The notes beneath the pieces are model-generated. The model saw nothing but the letters and a program-made list of their open reading frames with translations, searched no databases and had not been told where the DNA came from. From contig NC_051123.1 of the NCBI RefSeq assembly GCF_014839805.1, positions 11,886,727 through 11,950,726 of the forward strand: DNA of 64,000 nucleotides, read 5' to 3'. This DNA comes from Manduca sexta. Its lineage: Eukaryota > Arthropoda > Insecta > Lepidoptera > Sphingidae. Of this stretch, positions 12,530 to 23,159 are shown one piece after another; position 1 is the stretch's first letter, and each line of letters begins with the position of its first letter. The position numbers and the translations under genes were made by a program.

Positions 12530-12740
12530 ACTGCCTCAATGGCGTAGTTAAATTGCGTACGTGGTAGGAAACCTCTCTAAGATCCCAGGTTCGATTCCCC
12601 GGATCAGACAAAGTAATATTGGGTTTTTTCTACTCAGGCCGTAGTCAGTTTTTGTGCCCGCGTTTGTGCCCGATATGGCGATAGGCTTGTCCTCTATCAC
12701 AACACAAGTAGCGAAGAGTCCATCTCCTGGTTCTCCACAT
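12530..12740 (+). repeat. SINE-2, tRNA-derived SINE
   Basis: The head resembles a tRNA gene: ACTGCCTCAATGGCGTAGTT supplies a box-A-like segment, and CAGGTTCGATTCCCC supplies an almost perfect box B about 50 bp later. A body follows with TGGGTTTTTTCTACTCAG and TTTGTGCCCGATATGGCG. It continues with divergence to about 12740, and the GGGGATAAA/TATG tail is not clear. The overall order matches the copies at 35379, 41957, 46433 and 57679. Confidence 0.8.
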
Positions 12741-15349
12741 TTTTAGTGCTGCAGTAATTTCACAATATAGATTATGAAACGGTCTTAGTGGTCATGCAGC
12801 GCGGGATACAATAGAGAGTTATAACAGCGCTGAAGCGATGTTTTACACGGATTAGCAAATCAGTTGGAGTGCTCAAACAATTATGGAAATACTACGTTGA
12901 ATTTTAATTGTTATTGGGAGTCAGATCAACAATATTCTACTTTTGCCGTCATAGAAAACTAGTAATTAAGTTATATTAGATATTATATTTGTATTAATAC
13001 TTGTTGGGTGAAATATAAAACATACTGCTTTTGTTAATTTCTTCAAATATGATATTTTAATTACTATATATAAAACTTATAACGAATCGCGTTCCTTTTA
13101 GCCAGTGCACTTATAACCAATAAGATGGGCCGGTATAATACAACCAATCGTTGCAAGACGCAACATGTTCCTTTGACCGTCTTTGTATTTGCTCTACGCT
13201 TAACAATACCTTCCGCTCAGTCTCTGTGCCAGGTAAAATGCGAAGAATAAGTGCAATAATTCCACCGTATAATGCTCCAAGTTTCCGAGCGTGTTTCCCA
13301 TTTGTTTTGAACTGACCTGCGACATTTCGCCCACAAAGAGTTCGAAATAACAAATGTGTATTGCATTACGCTGGAATGTGAGTTATGGGATGTGTTTATT
13401 TGGTTATGAATAATGGATTTTGTGTTTAGATTTATGGAAGCGAAGATGGTGTTATCTACTGTATATGAACCAGCTTGGCGGGCGATACTGATCTTCCATA
13501 ATACGTTATTCCTAAGTATACTATTATACATGGTTCATTATACCGGCGTGAGAGTAATGTAGTGTAATGTAGCTATTGTAGCTAGTGGAGATCTAGGTAT
13601 TATGAGGTATAATGTCTCATTTACTAAAGCGACAGTACCAACCAACGTCTTATTCAAAGTTCTATTTGTGATGGTACAATAAGGCATAGTGTTACCACTA
13701 AGAAAGTGGCATATGGTCATTTTTGTATAAAAAAGAAATCTCTCTCTTTCTATCTTTAATCTCTTCAAACACTTTTTGTCCTAAAAACAATTTTGAATAA
13801 AGTTAAATTTCTTTAACGAAAGATTCAGATCTATTTGGCACAATAGATGTTAAAGGCAAATAATATCTGGAGAAAATTTAAGGATTCCTCGTTTAGGAGT
13901 CCTTTGTCGGCGCTAAAACAGCGGACAAATTTACAACGAGATGAATTCTGAATGATAATGAACGAAACAATTTAGTATCAATTTATTTGTAGAAAACTTA
14001 ATTAATGAATTTAAGTTGAAGTTCATGAGCAAGGGCAATGTTCTTGTAATAGTCGAACAAGGTAAAGCCAAGCTGAATCTATGAAGATAATTTTCTTATT
14101 TTTTATAATAGAAGATCAAAAACCATCCAAGATCGTGATCATTGTCACGTATAAATAACTACAATTCTATAGGCATGGTGGATGCGTTACATAAACCAGA
14201 ATAAAATATGACTATGCCATATCCAAACAATTTAGCGTTCAATAAAACATAGTTTAAAAATACTATCTTTTTAAAAAAGAAGCAAAACAAAGCTTAAGGA
14301 ACATTAAAGAGCTAAGATCATGAGGCAGTCTATAAGCCAAAGATAAGGGGCAGTGAAGGCGATTAAGAAAGTGGGCAGCTGCTGCCGCCGAGCGCGGACG
14401 CGAAGCGGGAGGAAATAAATGCAGAATAAGAAAATATTAATGCTATGTCTATAGTTTGAGAAAGATAACAAAATAATTATTTGAAAATGTGTACTCTTAA
14501 CGCTCTTAGTTCTATTTCTGTGTTTAAATTCGCTTAGAATTAAACAAAGCGTCGACATTGAATGATCGCTGTTTTCTTCGCCTAATTAAATAGCAATGTA
14601 TACCATAGTCGGCGAACATTTTGAGCACATTCTTGACAGTGGATTTCTTATACATTAGAGCAGCTATACTTACGTATAACAAAAATCCCCAACACACGGT
14701 AGTATGCTCAAGATGTCAATTGGCTATTACATCTTTTGTGAGCCAGGAAATGTGTTCAATATTTTTACAACACTTTTGTTTGAAATAAGATCTTTGTATT
14801 ATCTCCCAGGATGTATTGGTGCTGGTAGACCACCTTAATATTAAGTCAAATCCTTCCTGCAACATACATGAAAGATGTTTCCACAATAAAGTGACGTAAA
14901 GGCACCACAACACGCTGCATCAATCGATTTCATTTTATCTCTATTTCGTCCCAGATAGATTTCACTTTGATCCGACGTCGAGACTGGTCGGTGTTAAAAC
15001 GAGCGATTGAATTACAAGCGAGTGTCCGAGCCTCTTCACAAAAGGTACAAAACTCACAAACGTTTCGCGTCACCTTCACTAACACAAGCCAATTTGTTTG
15101 CAGACGCTACATAATTGGGATCAACTAACGAACACGCTGCCGCCGGCCCCGCGTCCGCCTTTACTGATTGAATTTTATGGCTTAATTTGAAAAATGCATC
15201 ATTGGCTTATGACCTACTTTGAATATGTAAAAGGCGTTGAATTTGATTATAGTTCCACAATAAAAAAAACGAAATTCGTAAAATATTGTACGTTGTGCGG
15301 TGTTCGGATTTAGGCCCGATATGGGAAAAAGATCTTTACTATAATAATA
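12741..15349. other. No gene recognised
   Basis: AT-rich DNA. Minus-strand frames at 13111-13353, 13217-13531 and 14304-14558 begin at non-ATG codons or have no recognisable domain. The 80-codon frame ending at 13111 has fairly normal protein-like composition and would be the one to search first. Small GC-rich islets lie at about 14380-14410 and 15128-15155. Confidence 0.35.
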
Positions 15350-15566
15350 TTCTTTGTGAATTTATCGTTCGCTTTAACGGTGAAGGAAAACATCGTGAGG
15401 AAACCTGCACATCTGAAAAGTTCTCTACAGGAATTTCGAAGGTGTGTGAAGTTTACCAACCCGCACTAGGCCAGCGTGGTGGACTAAGGCCTAACCCCTC
15501 TCAGTAGTAAAGGAGGCCCGTGCTCAGCAGTGGGCAAGTATACAATACAGGGCTGATATTATTATT
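15350..15566 (+). repeat. SINE-1, 5'-truncated, with TTA-type tail
   Basis: Body and tail of SINE-1. It carries CTTTAACGGTGAAGGAAAAC, then AGTTCTCTACAGGAATTTCG, CTAGGCCAGCGTGGTGGAC, GTGCTCAGCAGTGGGCAAGT and a terminal ATATTATTATTAT run. The tRNA-like head present at 4309-4617 is missing. Its TTA repeat directly abuts the tail region of the R4-like LINE on the opposite strand, so the SINE tail may have supplied the TAA target for that insertion. Confidence 0.8.
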
Positions 15567-15576
15567 ATGGTCAATT

Positions 15577-15737
15577 CTCTTTATTTTAAAGGTATATTTT
15601 TTTTACATTTTTACATATACATTTAAAAAATAAAACATGCATATAAAAATTATTATTATCTTTATTTTAAAGGTATTTTTTTTTTACATTTTTACATATA
15701 AATTTTAAAAAAACATGCATATAAAAATATAAAAAAT
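15577..15737. repeat. Tandem duplication in the R4-like LINE tail
   Basis: Two adjacent copies of an AT-rich unit run from CTTTATTTTAAAGGTAT through TTTTTTACATTTTTACATAT to ACATGCATATAAAAAT. They are joined by TATTATTATC. The repeat lies at the 3' end of the minus-strand LINE. It may be a tail duplication made during target-primed reverse transcription, or two nested tail insertions. Confidence 0.65.
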
Positions 15738-15782
15738 GTATGACCCTCCGATGGCGAAGCGCAAGACCCAGGCCACCGGCGG

Positions 15783-16913
15783 TTAGGGATTCAAAGTGAG
15801 GAATCGCCTCACAATGCGCGCCGTGTCCAGCAATACTGCCTTCTGCATCTGGCCTCCGACCCAACGGCCAATTGAGAGCTTCCGAAGATGTTGGTCGAGG
15901 CTCTTTGGTATCAATCCATGCGCAGAAACGACAATCGGAACAATAATTGTAGAGTCCACATCCCACATGTCGGTAACCTCGTGTGCCAAGTCTAAATATT
16001 TAGACATTTTATCCTTTTCGGCTTTAACAAGGTTATCGTCATGCGGAATGGTGACATCAACAAGTATTGCCCGGCGCGACAATCGATCTACTATCACAAT
16101 ATCAGGTTTATTGGCAACAATTGTCCTGTCTGTGATAATAGATCGATCCCAATACAGCGTTGCATGATCATTTTCGAGAACTGGTTGTGGTATATACTGG
16201 TAATATGGTACTTCAGAAGACACAAGACCATATCGAAGAGCAATTTGCTGGTGTATGATCTTGGCTACAAGGTTGTGTCTATGCAAGTACTCGCCGTTAG
16301 CAAGATACGAACAACCGGAAATTACATGCCTGATTGATTCACCAGGACGATGGCATGCCCGACAAATATCGACCATACCGTCCTTCAGGATGTATTTCCT
16401 ATAATTGTTCGTTTTGATAACTTCGTCCATAATTGCAAAGACAAAACCCTCAGTTTCCCCAAAGAGGTTACCAAAACGTAGCCAAGATACGGACGCAAGC
16501 TGATCCACATCAGGTCCATGAAGGGCCCGATAGAACCGACCGTGTAATTCTTTGCTCTTCCATATTTCCCTGCGCTCCCTTATACCCAATACCAGAGGTC
16601 TCCGCCAGTTCTCTTTCGCCAAGGAAAGCGGGGTTAATCCTTTATCCACCATAACTACAATCCTGTGCATGCCCACTTCACTGTGAAGGAAATAATCCCT
16701 AAGATTGCACACCTCGCGGTTATGCAAATCCTTAGCATTAAGTAAACCTCGGCCTCCACATTTCCGCGGGATGTACAATCTCATCACTGACGAACGTGGG
16801 TGGTGCATACGATGTGCAGTCAGTAGAGTCCGGACCTTTCTGTCCAGGGCGTCCAATTCGGTCTGAGTCCATCTGAGTATACCAAAGAGTACATGAGTAC
16901 AGGCATAACCCAA
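15783..16913 (-). pseudogene. R4/Dong-like ORF, C-terminal part with CCHC and endonuclease
   Basis: A 376-codon frame; real homology starts around residue 10 (after the frameshift), so its first Met is not a genuine start. A CCHC knuckle is seen as Cys184, Cys187, His196 and Cys201 in the context ICRACHRPGESIRHVISGC. About 70 residues later come Pro270-Asp271 and Asp286 (KPDIVIV...AILVDVTIP), followed by a Lys-rich segment at 297-305. This is the PD-(X)n-D arrangement of the restriction-like endonuclease in the R2/R4 group of LINEs, which nicks the target DNA. Knuckle spacing plus RLE, with no apurinic-type endonuclease, places it in the R4/Dong clade. It ends naturally at TAG before the 3' UTR. 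Confidence 0.8.
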
Positions 16914-17224
16914 CCGTTGAAGGCGCGAATCTTGTTTCCACCCGATAAAAAACTGTTGAGTATTTTTCTCAGGCGGCCAAAGAAACGTTCCCTCACCGAT
17001 TGTTTTACGTCTGCACTCACAATACCCAGTGCCTCAGGCATACCCAGATATTTGTAGGTTTTCGTCTCAGAAAGGGATTTAAGTCTTACAGTCTCTGAGA
17101 TTTGAATGTCATCAGAGACCACAACCTCTCCTCGCTTTACATGAATAACTGCACATTTATCTACACCAAACTCCATATTGATTGAGTTGCTAAATTTTTC
17201 AGTTATTTTTAACAACTCAATCAA
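16820..17224 (-). pseudogene. R4/Dong-like ORF, RT thumb region, frameshifted
   Basis: This frame reads through the end of the polymerase domain. It shows NMEFGVDKCAVIHVKRGE (the segment after the catalytic YADD motif in R4-type RTs), then TKTYKYLGM and NGWVMPVLMYS. Homology switches to the next frame at about 16885-16890, where a one-base deletion separates it from the C-terminal frame. The palm domain with its catalytic aspartates is absent because the element is 5'-truncated at about 17225, beside a TTA run. It is non-functional. Confidence 0.75.
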
Positions 17225-17225
17225 T

Positions 17226-17507
17226 TATTATTATTATTATAATCTCAATAAATGATAAATGCACAAAAAGTAACATAGCCCACCTCCTGTTATTTACCGC
17301 TATGTAACCCAAAAAGTATGAATGAGAAATTGAGTGCGATTTGCGTATGACGCACGATGTATTGTCGCGTGTCGCATGATTTAACACTAGGCTGTGAGCG
17401 GCGTTATAAATAGACCTTCATGTTTACATCATTCATCTGCCATTATCTACTCCAATAGGTTATATGATGTTTTTATAGCCAATAAAATGTCACTTGGCGG
17501 ATTTTCT
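17226..17507. other. No gene recognised; TTA run at LINE junction
   Basis: Begins with an ATTATTATTATTATAAT microsatellite directly at the 5' junction of the R4-like LINE. AT-rich DNA without recognisable structure follows. Confidence 0.45.
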
Positions 17508-17635
17508 TATACGTGCACCGCAAAATCACCCTACTGAACCTGATGGAGTGGGGTCCTATAGAAGGTCGACTGATGAGAAATGATCACCCCTCGGCAGTCG
17601 ATACAAGTATGCCGGCCTGTTGGAACTGAATATAC
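17508..17635 (-). repeat. DR-A dispersed repeat, 3' half
   Basis: Minus-strand copy of DR-A from the GTGCACGGCAAA-like end through the hairpin block (GGTCGACTGATGAG / CCTCGGCAGTCGA) to CCGGCCTGTTGGAACTG. The two hairpin arms are still complementary apart from a few changes. Confidence 0.65.
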
Positions 17636-18289
17636 AAAATCTCATATCTGCCCATAAACGCAACACGACATACAACTTATTAGTTATGCAAAGGTGTGTA
17701 GTGCGCACTGACATCCTGAGATATTCGATTTACTTTTTATTAGAAAAGTATAAAATAGAAAATTTAACACTTACTACATTACAGTCTATGGTTCTTAAGT
17801 TTGTCACTGGATGCAATGTCTTGTTTTTTTTTCTCTATGCGACGGTGTTCTTGTCGATGTAGTACATGTGCATAATTAAATTAAAGTTTGTTGATTTAAT
17901 AAGAATACAGTTCTACTTTATTTAAAAGTGGTATAACCAAACACTCTTTTGTTTCTCAGAGTGTAATATCCAGGGGACTTAATAGGCTTTTACATATACC
18001 GAGAGTTTCTCTAAAGATGTTAGCGAAAATTTTAGAATTTGCTCTTATGAAGCTAAAATTGACGATAGCCAAATAAATCCCACACCTTTCTGAATTAGCA
18101 GATGCTATTTTGTTGACGACAACAGTCACAAAATTTTAACAATCATGATGTCAATGACCTATGATGGAAGCTTCTAGTAAAATTCTTACAACATAAAATA
18201 TATAACTTAATACACTGATCTTCCACTCCAACTAGGGAAGACCCTTTCATCAAACACACGAGTAGAAAGTTTTAAGAGCAAGCACTCAC
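17636..18289. other. No gene recognised
   Basis: AT-rich. The 80-codon frame at 17620-17862 begins inside the DR-A copy and is regarded as chance. If the candidate exon at 18290-18333 is real, this stretch is the start of its first intron. Confidence 0.35.
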
Positions 18290-18333
18290 CTGGGAGCGGC
18301 TTGAGTCGCGGGGGCTCATGTTTAATTAAAACT
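18290..18333 (-). CDS. Candidate first coding exon (minus strand), partial
   Basis: On the minus strand an ATG at 18319-18317 in the context AAACATGA opens ten codons (MSPRDSSRSQ). They end exactly at a consensus splice donor CAG|GTGAGTG (exon ends at 18290), phase 0. An in-frame TAA lies three codons upstream, so the frame would start here. Fourteen bases upstream of the ATG is TCAGTT (18335-18330), a match to the arthropod initiator TCAKTY, and no TATA box is visible. The surrounding 100 bp are GC- and CpG-rich compared with the flanks, as expected of a 5' exon. No downstream exon was identified and the peptide is too short to name. This may be a true 5' exon of an unidentified gene or a coincidence. 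Confidence 0.3.
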
Positions 18334-20456
18334 GACGCGACGTGAGATGCTATCGACGGAGCCCTCCGCGTCTCCCGACGTCTTACGTGTTCACTTCTAA
18401 GATACGGGAATAAATGGCTCCCATTTCAATTATATCTGGATTGTATTTTCGTTTTTATGTCGCTGAGACAGTGTTTTATGCTGAGTTTACGATCTTGCGG
18501 GGATAAATCTCGGTAATCAAATATATATTACTACATAGACGAGTGTCTGCGTTTTGAAGGGTCAAGGCTAGTAGATTCTATAAAGCTGTTTGCTGTTTGT
18601 TACTACTTTTTATGACGAGACGACTTAGTACTTCGACCGTTTTTAGGCATCACCACCGTTGGATGAACGTGTTAAAAAGAAGAGGTAATTGCTCGGTTAA
18701 CTATTGGTAGGTAGCAAAATGACCTAAAACGGCGAAATATAAAGATGTATATAACATATCGTAATGGTCTTCTAATCAGAAGACATATATATTTCCACGC
18801 TGCTGATTGCCAGTAGTAATGTATAAAACGATGTTCGAGTGTCCCACATACAAGAAATCGACATTCAAAAATAAAATACATTTTATCATGTAAAAATGGG
18901 AAAAAGGAAACCGATCAACTCCACATTTTATAAATACGATCTTAACTAGTTAAAAACTAAGTTGAAATTACCGTGTCATTTGCATTGCGTGTTCCGAGGG
19001 CGAGACGAAGAAAAACACGCGACACTTATTATTCTGTTTGTAAAAGTTTGTAGAGTCGGGAATAGCGCTGACAAAACGCTAACGCAAAAAGTTGCGTTTG
19101 TGTTCGGTTTGGGTAAATATTCCGTAGTTTCGTATAAAGGTTTACACAATATACAATGCAGACAATGGATGTCTATTGTATACCTCAGTTAAGAGTAAAA
19201 TTGGAAATGTGCTAACTCACGGTTTTATTTACCAAGGGGAGACACAAGTATGTAGAAAATGTATGGTTTACCGAAATATTTTGACCCATAGTGTGATTAC
19301 GGATCAGTGATAGGGTACTAATGTAAAATTATTTATTAATTCCAATCAAGGCTAGTTACGTGTATTCTTTAAATAGAAAACTAATAAAAAATATTTCCAA
19401 ATATATAATAACCTATACACTATTTGATGGATATTCCAAAGCTGTAAAAATGACAAACAAACGTGACCTTTACATCATATTTACAAGAACATATTTCTCC
19501 CCGTATTACCACACGCACTAAAATGTATCGTGAAAGTAATCTGGCAATAAATCATCTAAGTCTGGATGTTTGTCATGCCCGTATTGGAGCAGGCGACTGA
19601 TTGAGACGGATGGAGCGGATAACACCCGAGCGACTCTCCTTTGATAACACACCCTGCGGTTGGGCCTACTGATTTTTTACTTTGTAACTAGTTATTTTCT
19701 CTCACATTGAGAAACTATAAGTGTTATAGTATACTATTAGCCAGCCTACTATTCTAATTAATACAATGCAAATTTTTTTTAAGTAACTATATTAATTATG
19801 AACGAGGATGAAATTTAGAAGATAAACCTTCTTACTATAAAAATACACATAACACACTACATAGATCAAGAAATGGATCCTTAGCCCTAAGTACCCTAAT
19901 AAGGCGTAGAAAATGGATTATACATAAATAGTGAAGTGGATCCAAAAGCATTATATAATATATTTTAAGTCAATATTCTGATATTAACTGAATTAAAAAT
20001 AAAAAACACAATGACAAGTCTACATGACTCAAACGTAACAAAAATAAACTGTCGTTTTTATTTTGCACACCGTCCTTGGTAAATTGTAAGGTCAGCACAA
20101 ACATAGATCCTTTTGATAAACATGTGTATATTGTTAAGGACTCACTGGAGATTTGTCTTTGAAAACATTTTTCAAGGCGTCTGTGCAAATATAGGTAGGT
20201 AGCGTCAGAAAAATATGGAATTGTGTTAAAGTTAAAATGATTTCGATTAAAATATGGTAATATTATCAAAACAGAGTATTACAATGTCTCTATAAAACAA
20301 TATTTTAGATAAATCACATTTCTGGTCCGGGGCTGGTAATTTACTATTGTAATAACTATTTGCGTCATAATGCATCAATGAGTCGTATTGCTAAACTAGA
20401 TTTAGAGCTAAATGTTCCCAAAAATATTATGTGATATTTTGGGGACATCTAATGAA
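18334..20456. other. No gene recognised; upstream region of candidate exon
   Basis: The first roughly 100 bp are CpG-rich (CTCCGCGTCTCCCGACGTC) and could be promoter-proximal for the minus-strand candidate exon. The remainder is AT-rich DNA with no supported gene. The frames at 18672-18881, 18962-19192 and 19970-20269 lack recognisable domains. Confidence 0.35.
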
Positions 20457-20706
20457 TAGCTGGTGGTAGAATATATTTTATATCTGCCCGGATAGGGACC
20501 ACTGTAAACAAGGTTTTAAAACTCGCCGTTGTGGCCCACGTAAGCGTGTCGCGTTCAGGGATCAGCCTGTGTATATCCGGTTTCAACAGGCCGGCATAAT
20601 TGTGTCGACTGCCGAGGGTCATCATCTCTAGTAAGGCGACATTCTAGTGGACGCAACTCCATTACCATTAGGTTCAGTAGGGTCACTTTGCCGTGCAAAA
20701 AAAAAA
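20457..20706 (+). repeat. DR-A dispersed repeat, near full length
   Basis: Carries all DR-A blocks in order: TGGTGGTAGAATATATTTTA, TCTGCCCGGATAG, TCAGGGATCAGCCTGTG, CCGGCATAATTGTGTCGACT, a decayed hairpin arm, GGTTCAGTAGGGTCACTTTG and a terminal A-run. It aligns over its whole length with the copies at 553 and 26223. Confidence 0.75.
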
Positions 20707-21630
20707 GCCAGAATTAGGGTTCAAAATATACCGGTTATATTAAAAAAAAATGTATTGGTTTGACTTTTTTGTAAACTATACGATGGGTAGCCGTACAGAC
20801 AGACGATAACGTGAGATGGTTATAGGCGTGTCGCTTTGTCAGACCAGTGTCCAGTCACGGCCGGCAAAGTGATTACTACTGGCGATGGTATCTTAGCTTT
20901 TACAGATAAGTTCAAGCCTATGTCCCTAAAGAAATAGGTAGAGTTGCAACTGCAGGATTTATTGAAGTTACAACTAATATAAAATAAAATAAAATTATGA
21001 TGTGATAGAAAGAAAGATTATTTTCGGCATAAGTTCCAATAGTAAGCAACTGCCGTGTATATGAATCGAAAATAATATAAAAGTTACTTTTCCTGTGTTT
21101 AAAAACGTTTTTATTTACTATACATCGTTTTTGCCTGTCCGGTTAGATTTGAAAAGAATGCCTTTGATTTTGAAGCTTTATGGTCCACCTTCATACTGCG
21201 TATGAATTGAAAAAAATTAGTTACCCATTCTGGGAATCAAGGCCGGAAACAATACAATTCAGTCAAAATACACAATAACTATGTTACTAAAACATTTCGG
21301 CGAATTATTTTCATTTATAAAATCCCTTTTATTACGAAAAAGTATGAAATAAGAATCCGCTCCAAAAATGCGACGTAATTAGATTCTATTTACATAAAAC
21401 GTTTAAAAGTATTCATGAGGTTAACACCAGCGTTTCCTTACTCTTTAAGTAAACCTTTTTTTTTAATGAAATGCTGCTTTTGTGGTGCGATATAAAAGGA
21501 TAGACTGCGGTAGGATATTCTAGTTTTCAAACTGAAAATAACCGCAAAATACCGCAACATATTACATTTAAAATCAACATAGTTTGACGTCCAAACTTTG
21601 AGCCGATGATACCTACATTTTGATGATAGT
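20707..21630. other. No gene recognised
   Basis: AT-rich DNA without recognisable repeats, coding signals or RNA genes. Confidence 0.35.
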
Positions 21631-22032
21631 GTTTATACAGAGTCATTTTGACATTGCATTACTAAATGAAACCACATACTCGTCTTCACAAATCATCCAT
21701 TAATAACTAATATTTTCACCGAAAATCCTGGTTATAGTTTTCAGATTTGTGTATCATTTTGTAGTTTAATGCGAATATAGCGTGTGCATGGGTGTATTTT
21801 TGAATGTAAGTATGTTGTTGCCACTGCAAGGAATTCTCTTACACTAGTAGTACCTAGTGGCCTTAGGACGCGTAAAATTAAAATAACTTTTTATTAATAT
21901 TTATTTTTCTGGAAATTTACATTTTTTTATTTTACATCTACGGCTCAAGTAACTTATTGGAAAATGTATTTCCAAGTAGATAAGAATGTGGTTTCATTTA
22001 ACAAAGCGATGTCAAAATGACCTTGTATAAAC
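21631..22032. mobile_element. Inverted-repeat DNA element (MITE-like), about 0.4 kb
   Basis: The ends are long inverted repeats of about 50 bp. The left arm (21631-21683) reads GTTTATACAGAGTCATTTTG then ACATTGC...AAATGAAACCACAT. The right arm (about 21980-22032) is its reverse complement with scattered changes, ending AAAATGACCTTGTATAAAC. The interior is AT-rich and non-coding. The structure fits a non-autonomous DNA transposon. The target-site duplication could not be fixed by eye, so the superfamily is not assigned. Confidence 0.65.
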
Positions 22033-22505
22033 AATTTCGCCATCTATATATTTGTTGTGTATCGAACTCCGCATTCTTTACCGAGAAAAATCTGCGAATG
22101 GGATACTAGAATCCCGCGCCTTAACAACTGCAGGTACCTGGACGAAAGTTGAAAAAGGATAGCTGGGGGAAAAGAAGAGTGGAGGAAGGAAAGGAACCCT
22201 CTTAGTATAGGCGGAGGGAAAAGGCCAAGAAATGTTCGCGAGCCCTCATAGACCTCAATATGGAGGTACAATCAAGAGGTATACACACTGAACTGTGTGC
22301 CTAGAGCCGCGGCAAATGTCCCCCGTGCATTGGGTGTGGTGACCGATCGCACAAGAATTGCCTCGGGGTGACACCAACTATATTAGGTGCCATGTAATAG
22401 ATGGCATCCCATATAATATTGTTGTAAGTAATTGGTGTATGTGTTCTGAGTTATTTATAAAATTAAGTAAAATGATGTGTTATTGACACGAGTGTTTATT
22501 TCAGA
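22033..22505. other. No gene recognised; possible zinc-knuckle relic
   Basis: A short frame at about 22314-22400 reads KCPPCIGCGDRSHKNCLG, which resembles a retroelement-type CCHC knuckle with shortened final spacing. An in-frame stop lies just upstream and no flanking gag or RT similarity was seen. At most this is a decayed retroelement fragment. Confidence 0.25.
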
Positions 22506-23140
22506 GTGAAAAAAAAATAAAAATAATTTTAACAAAAAATTAAACCGCCTTCAAAAACCACTCAAAACCAAAAAATAATTTCACATACAAGTATATATTG
22601 GATACCAATTTTGGAGTCGGTGCCTAATTAAAATTGCTAGTTAGCTACATTTGTTGCATAGTCCATCTATGAGCTAAATTTCTTTCAAATCAATTAAAAG
22701 GAGTAGGTTTGCGTGAACTACAACATACACAGTGAAAGGTGTAATACCAAGCACATGTATGGTGTTTCATCTTTTTATATCCTCTTTTTTTCGAGGCAGG
22801 GGTGTAATACACCCACATTTGACCAGCTATATGTAACAGGGGAAGAATTTGGGTAGTGTACAGTTCACAAATTTAAATATTTCCTTAATAGCTTCCATTT
22901 GCTGTGCTGCGGCGATGTGTTTATCTCCGGTGACGATCTGACTTGCTGACTTTGTACGCTGGCAACACATTGTTTTCGTATATTCGTTAATGTATTTATC
23001 TAGCTTAACTAGCAATTTTAATTAGGCACCGACTCCAAAATTGGTATCCAATATATACTTGTATGTGAAATTATTTTTGGTTTTGAGTGGTTTTTGAAGG
23101 CGGTGTAATTTTTGTTAAAATTATTTTTATTTTTTGCTTT
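22506..23140. mobile_element. Inverted-repeat element with arms of about 130 bp
   Basis: The left arm (about 22512-22648) and right arm (about 23008-23138) are near-perfect inverted repeats. Both contain CCGCCTTCAAAAACCACTC, CACATACAAGTATATATTGG and CCAATTTTGGAGTCGGTGCC in mirrored order. A spacer of about 360 bp separates them and holds no supported gene. The outer motif AACCG(C/A)CTTCAAAAA recurs as AACCGACTTCAAAAAAAAGG (minus strand) at 24277-24297, beyond the adjoining satellite, so all three stretches may belong to one composite element. A non-autonomous DNA transposon with long inverted termini is likely. A head-to-head pair of one repeat is the alternative. Confidence 0.65.
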
Positions 23141-23159
23141 TTTATGTTAGTAAAAAATA

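Larger units (their letters stand above)
15577..17225 (-). mobile_element. R4/Dong-clade LINE, 5'-truncated, minus strand
   Basis: A minus-strand non-LTR retrotransposon fragment of about 1.6 kb holding the end of the reverse transcriptase domain, a CCHC knuckle, a restriction-like endonuclease and a 3' UTR. TAA/TTA runs flank both ends (ATTATTATTATTATAAT at 17223-17240; ATTATTATTATG at about 15558-15570, and ATTATTATC within the tail region). Dong of Bombyx mori is known for insertion in TAA repeats. The 3' UTR contains two tandem copies of a unit of about 80 bp (15577-15735). Only one frameshift breaks the coding region, so the copy is relatively young. Confidence 0.75.

Noticed and set aside
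12530..12610. tRNA-gene-like segment with a good box B
   Set aside because: It is the head of a SINE-2 copy. The same head-body order recurs at seven other places and the cloverleaf is not preserved.
13111..13353. Minus-strand open frame of 80 codons with protein-like composition
   Set aside because: It begins at TTG rather than ATG, has no upstream exon signals and no recognisable family. Kept only as a search candidate.
15796..16654. Plus-strand frames opposite the R4-like LINE
   Set aside because: They are antisense shadows of the minus-strand CCHC/endonuclease frame.
22314..22400. CCHC-like zinc-knuckle reading
   Set aside because: Knuckle spacing is atypical, an in-frame stop lies directly upstream, and no retroelement domain is nearby.
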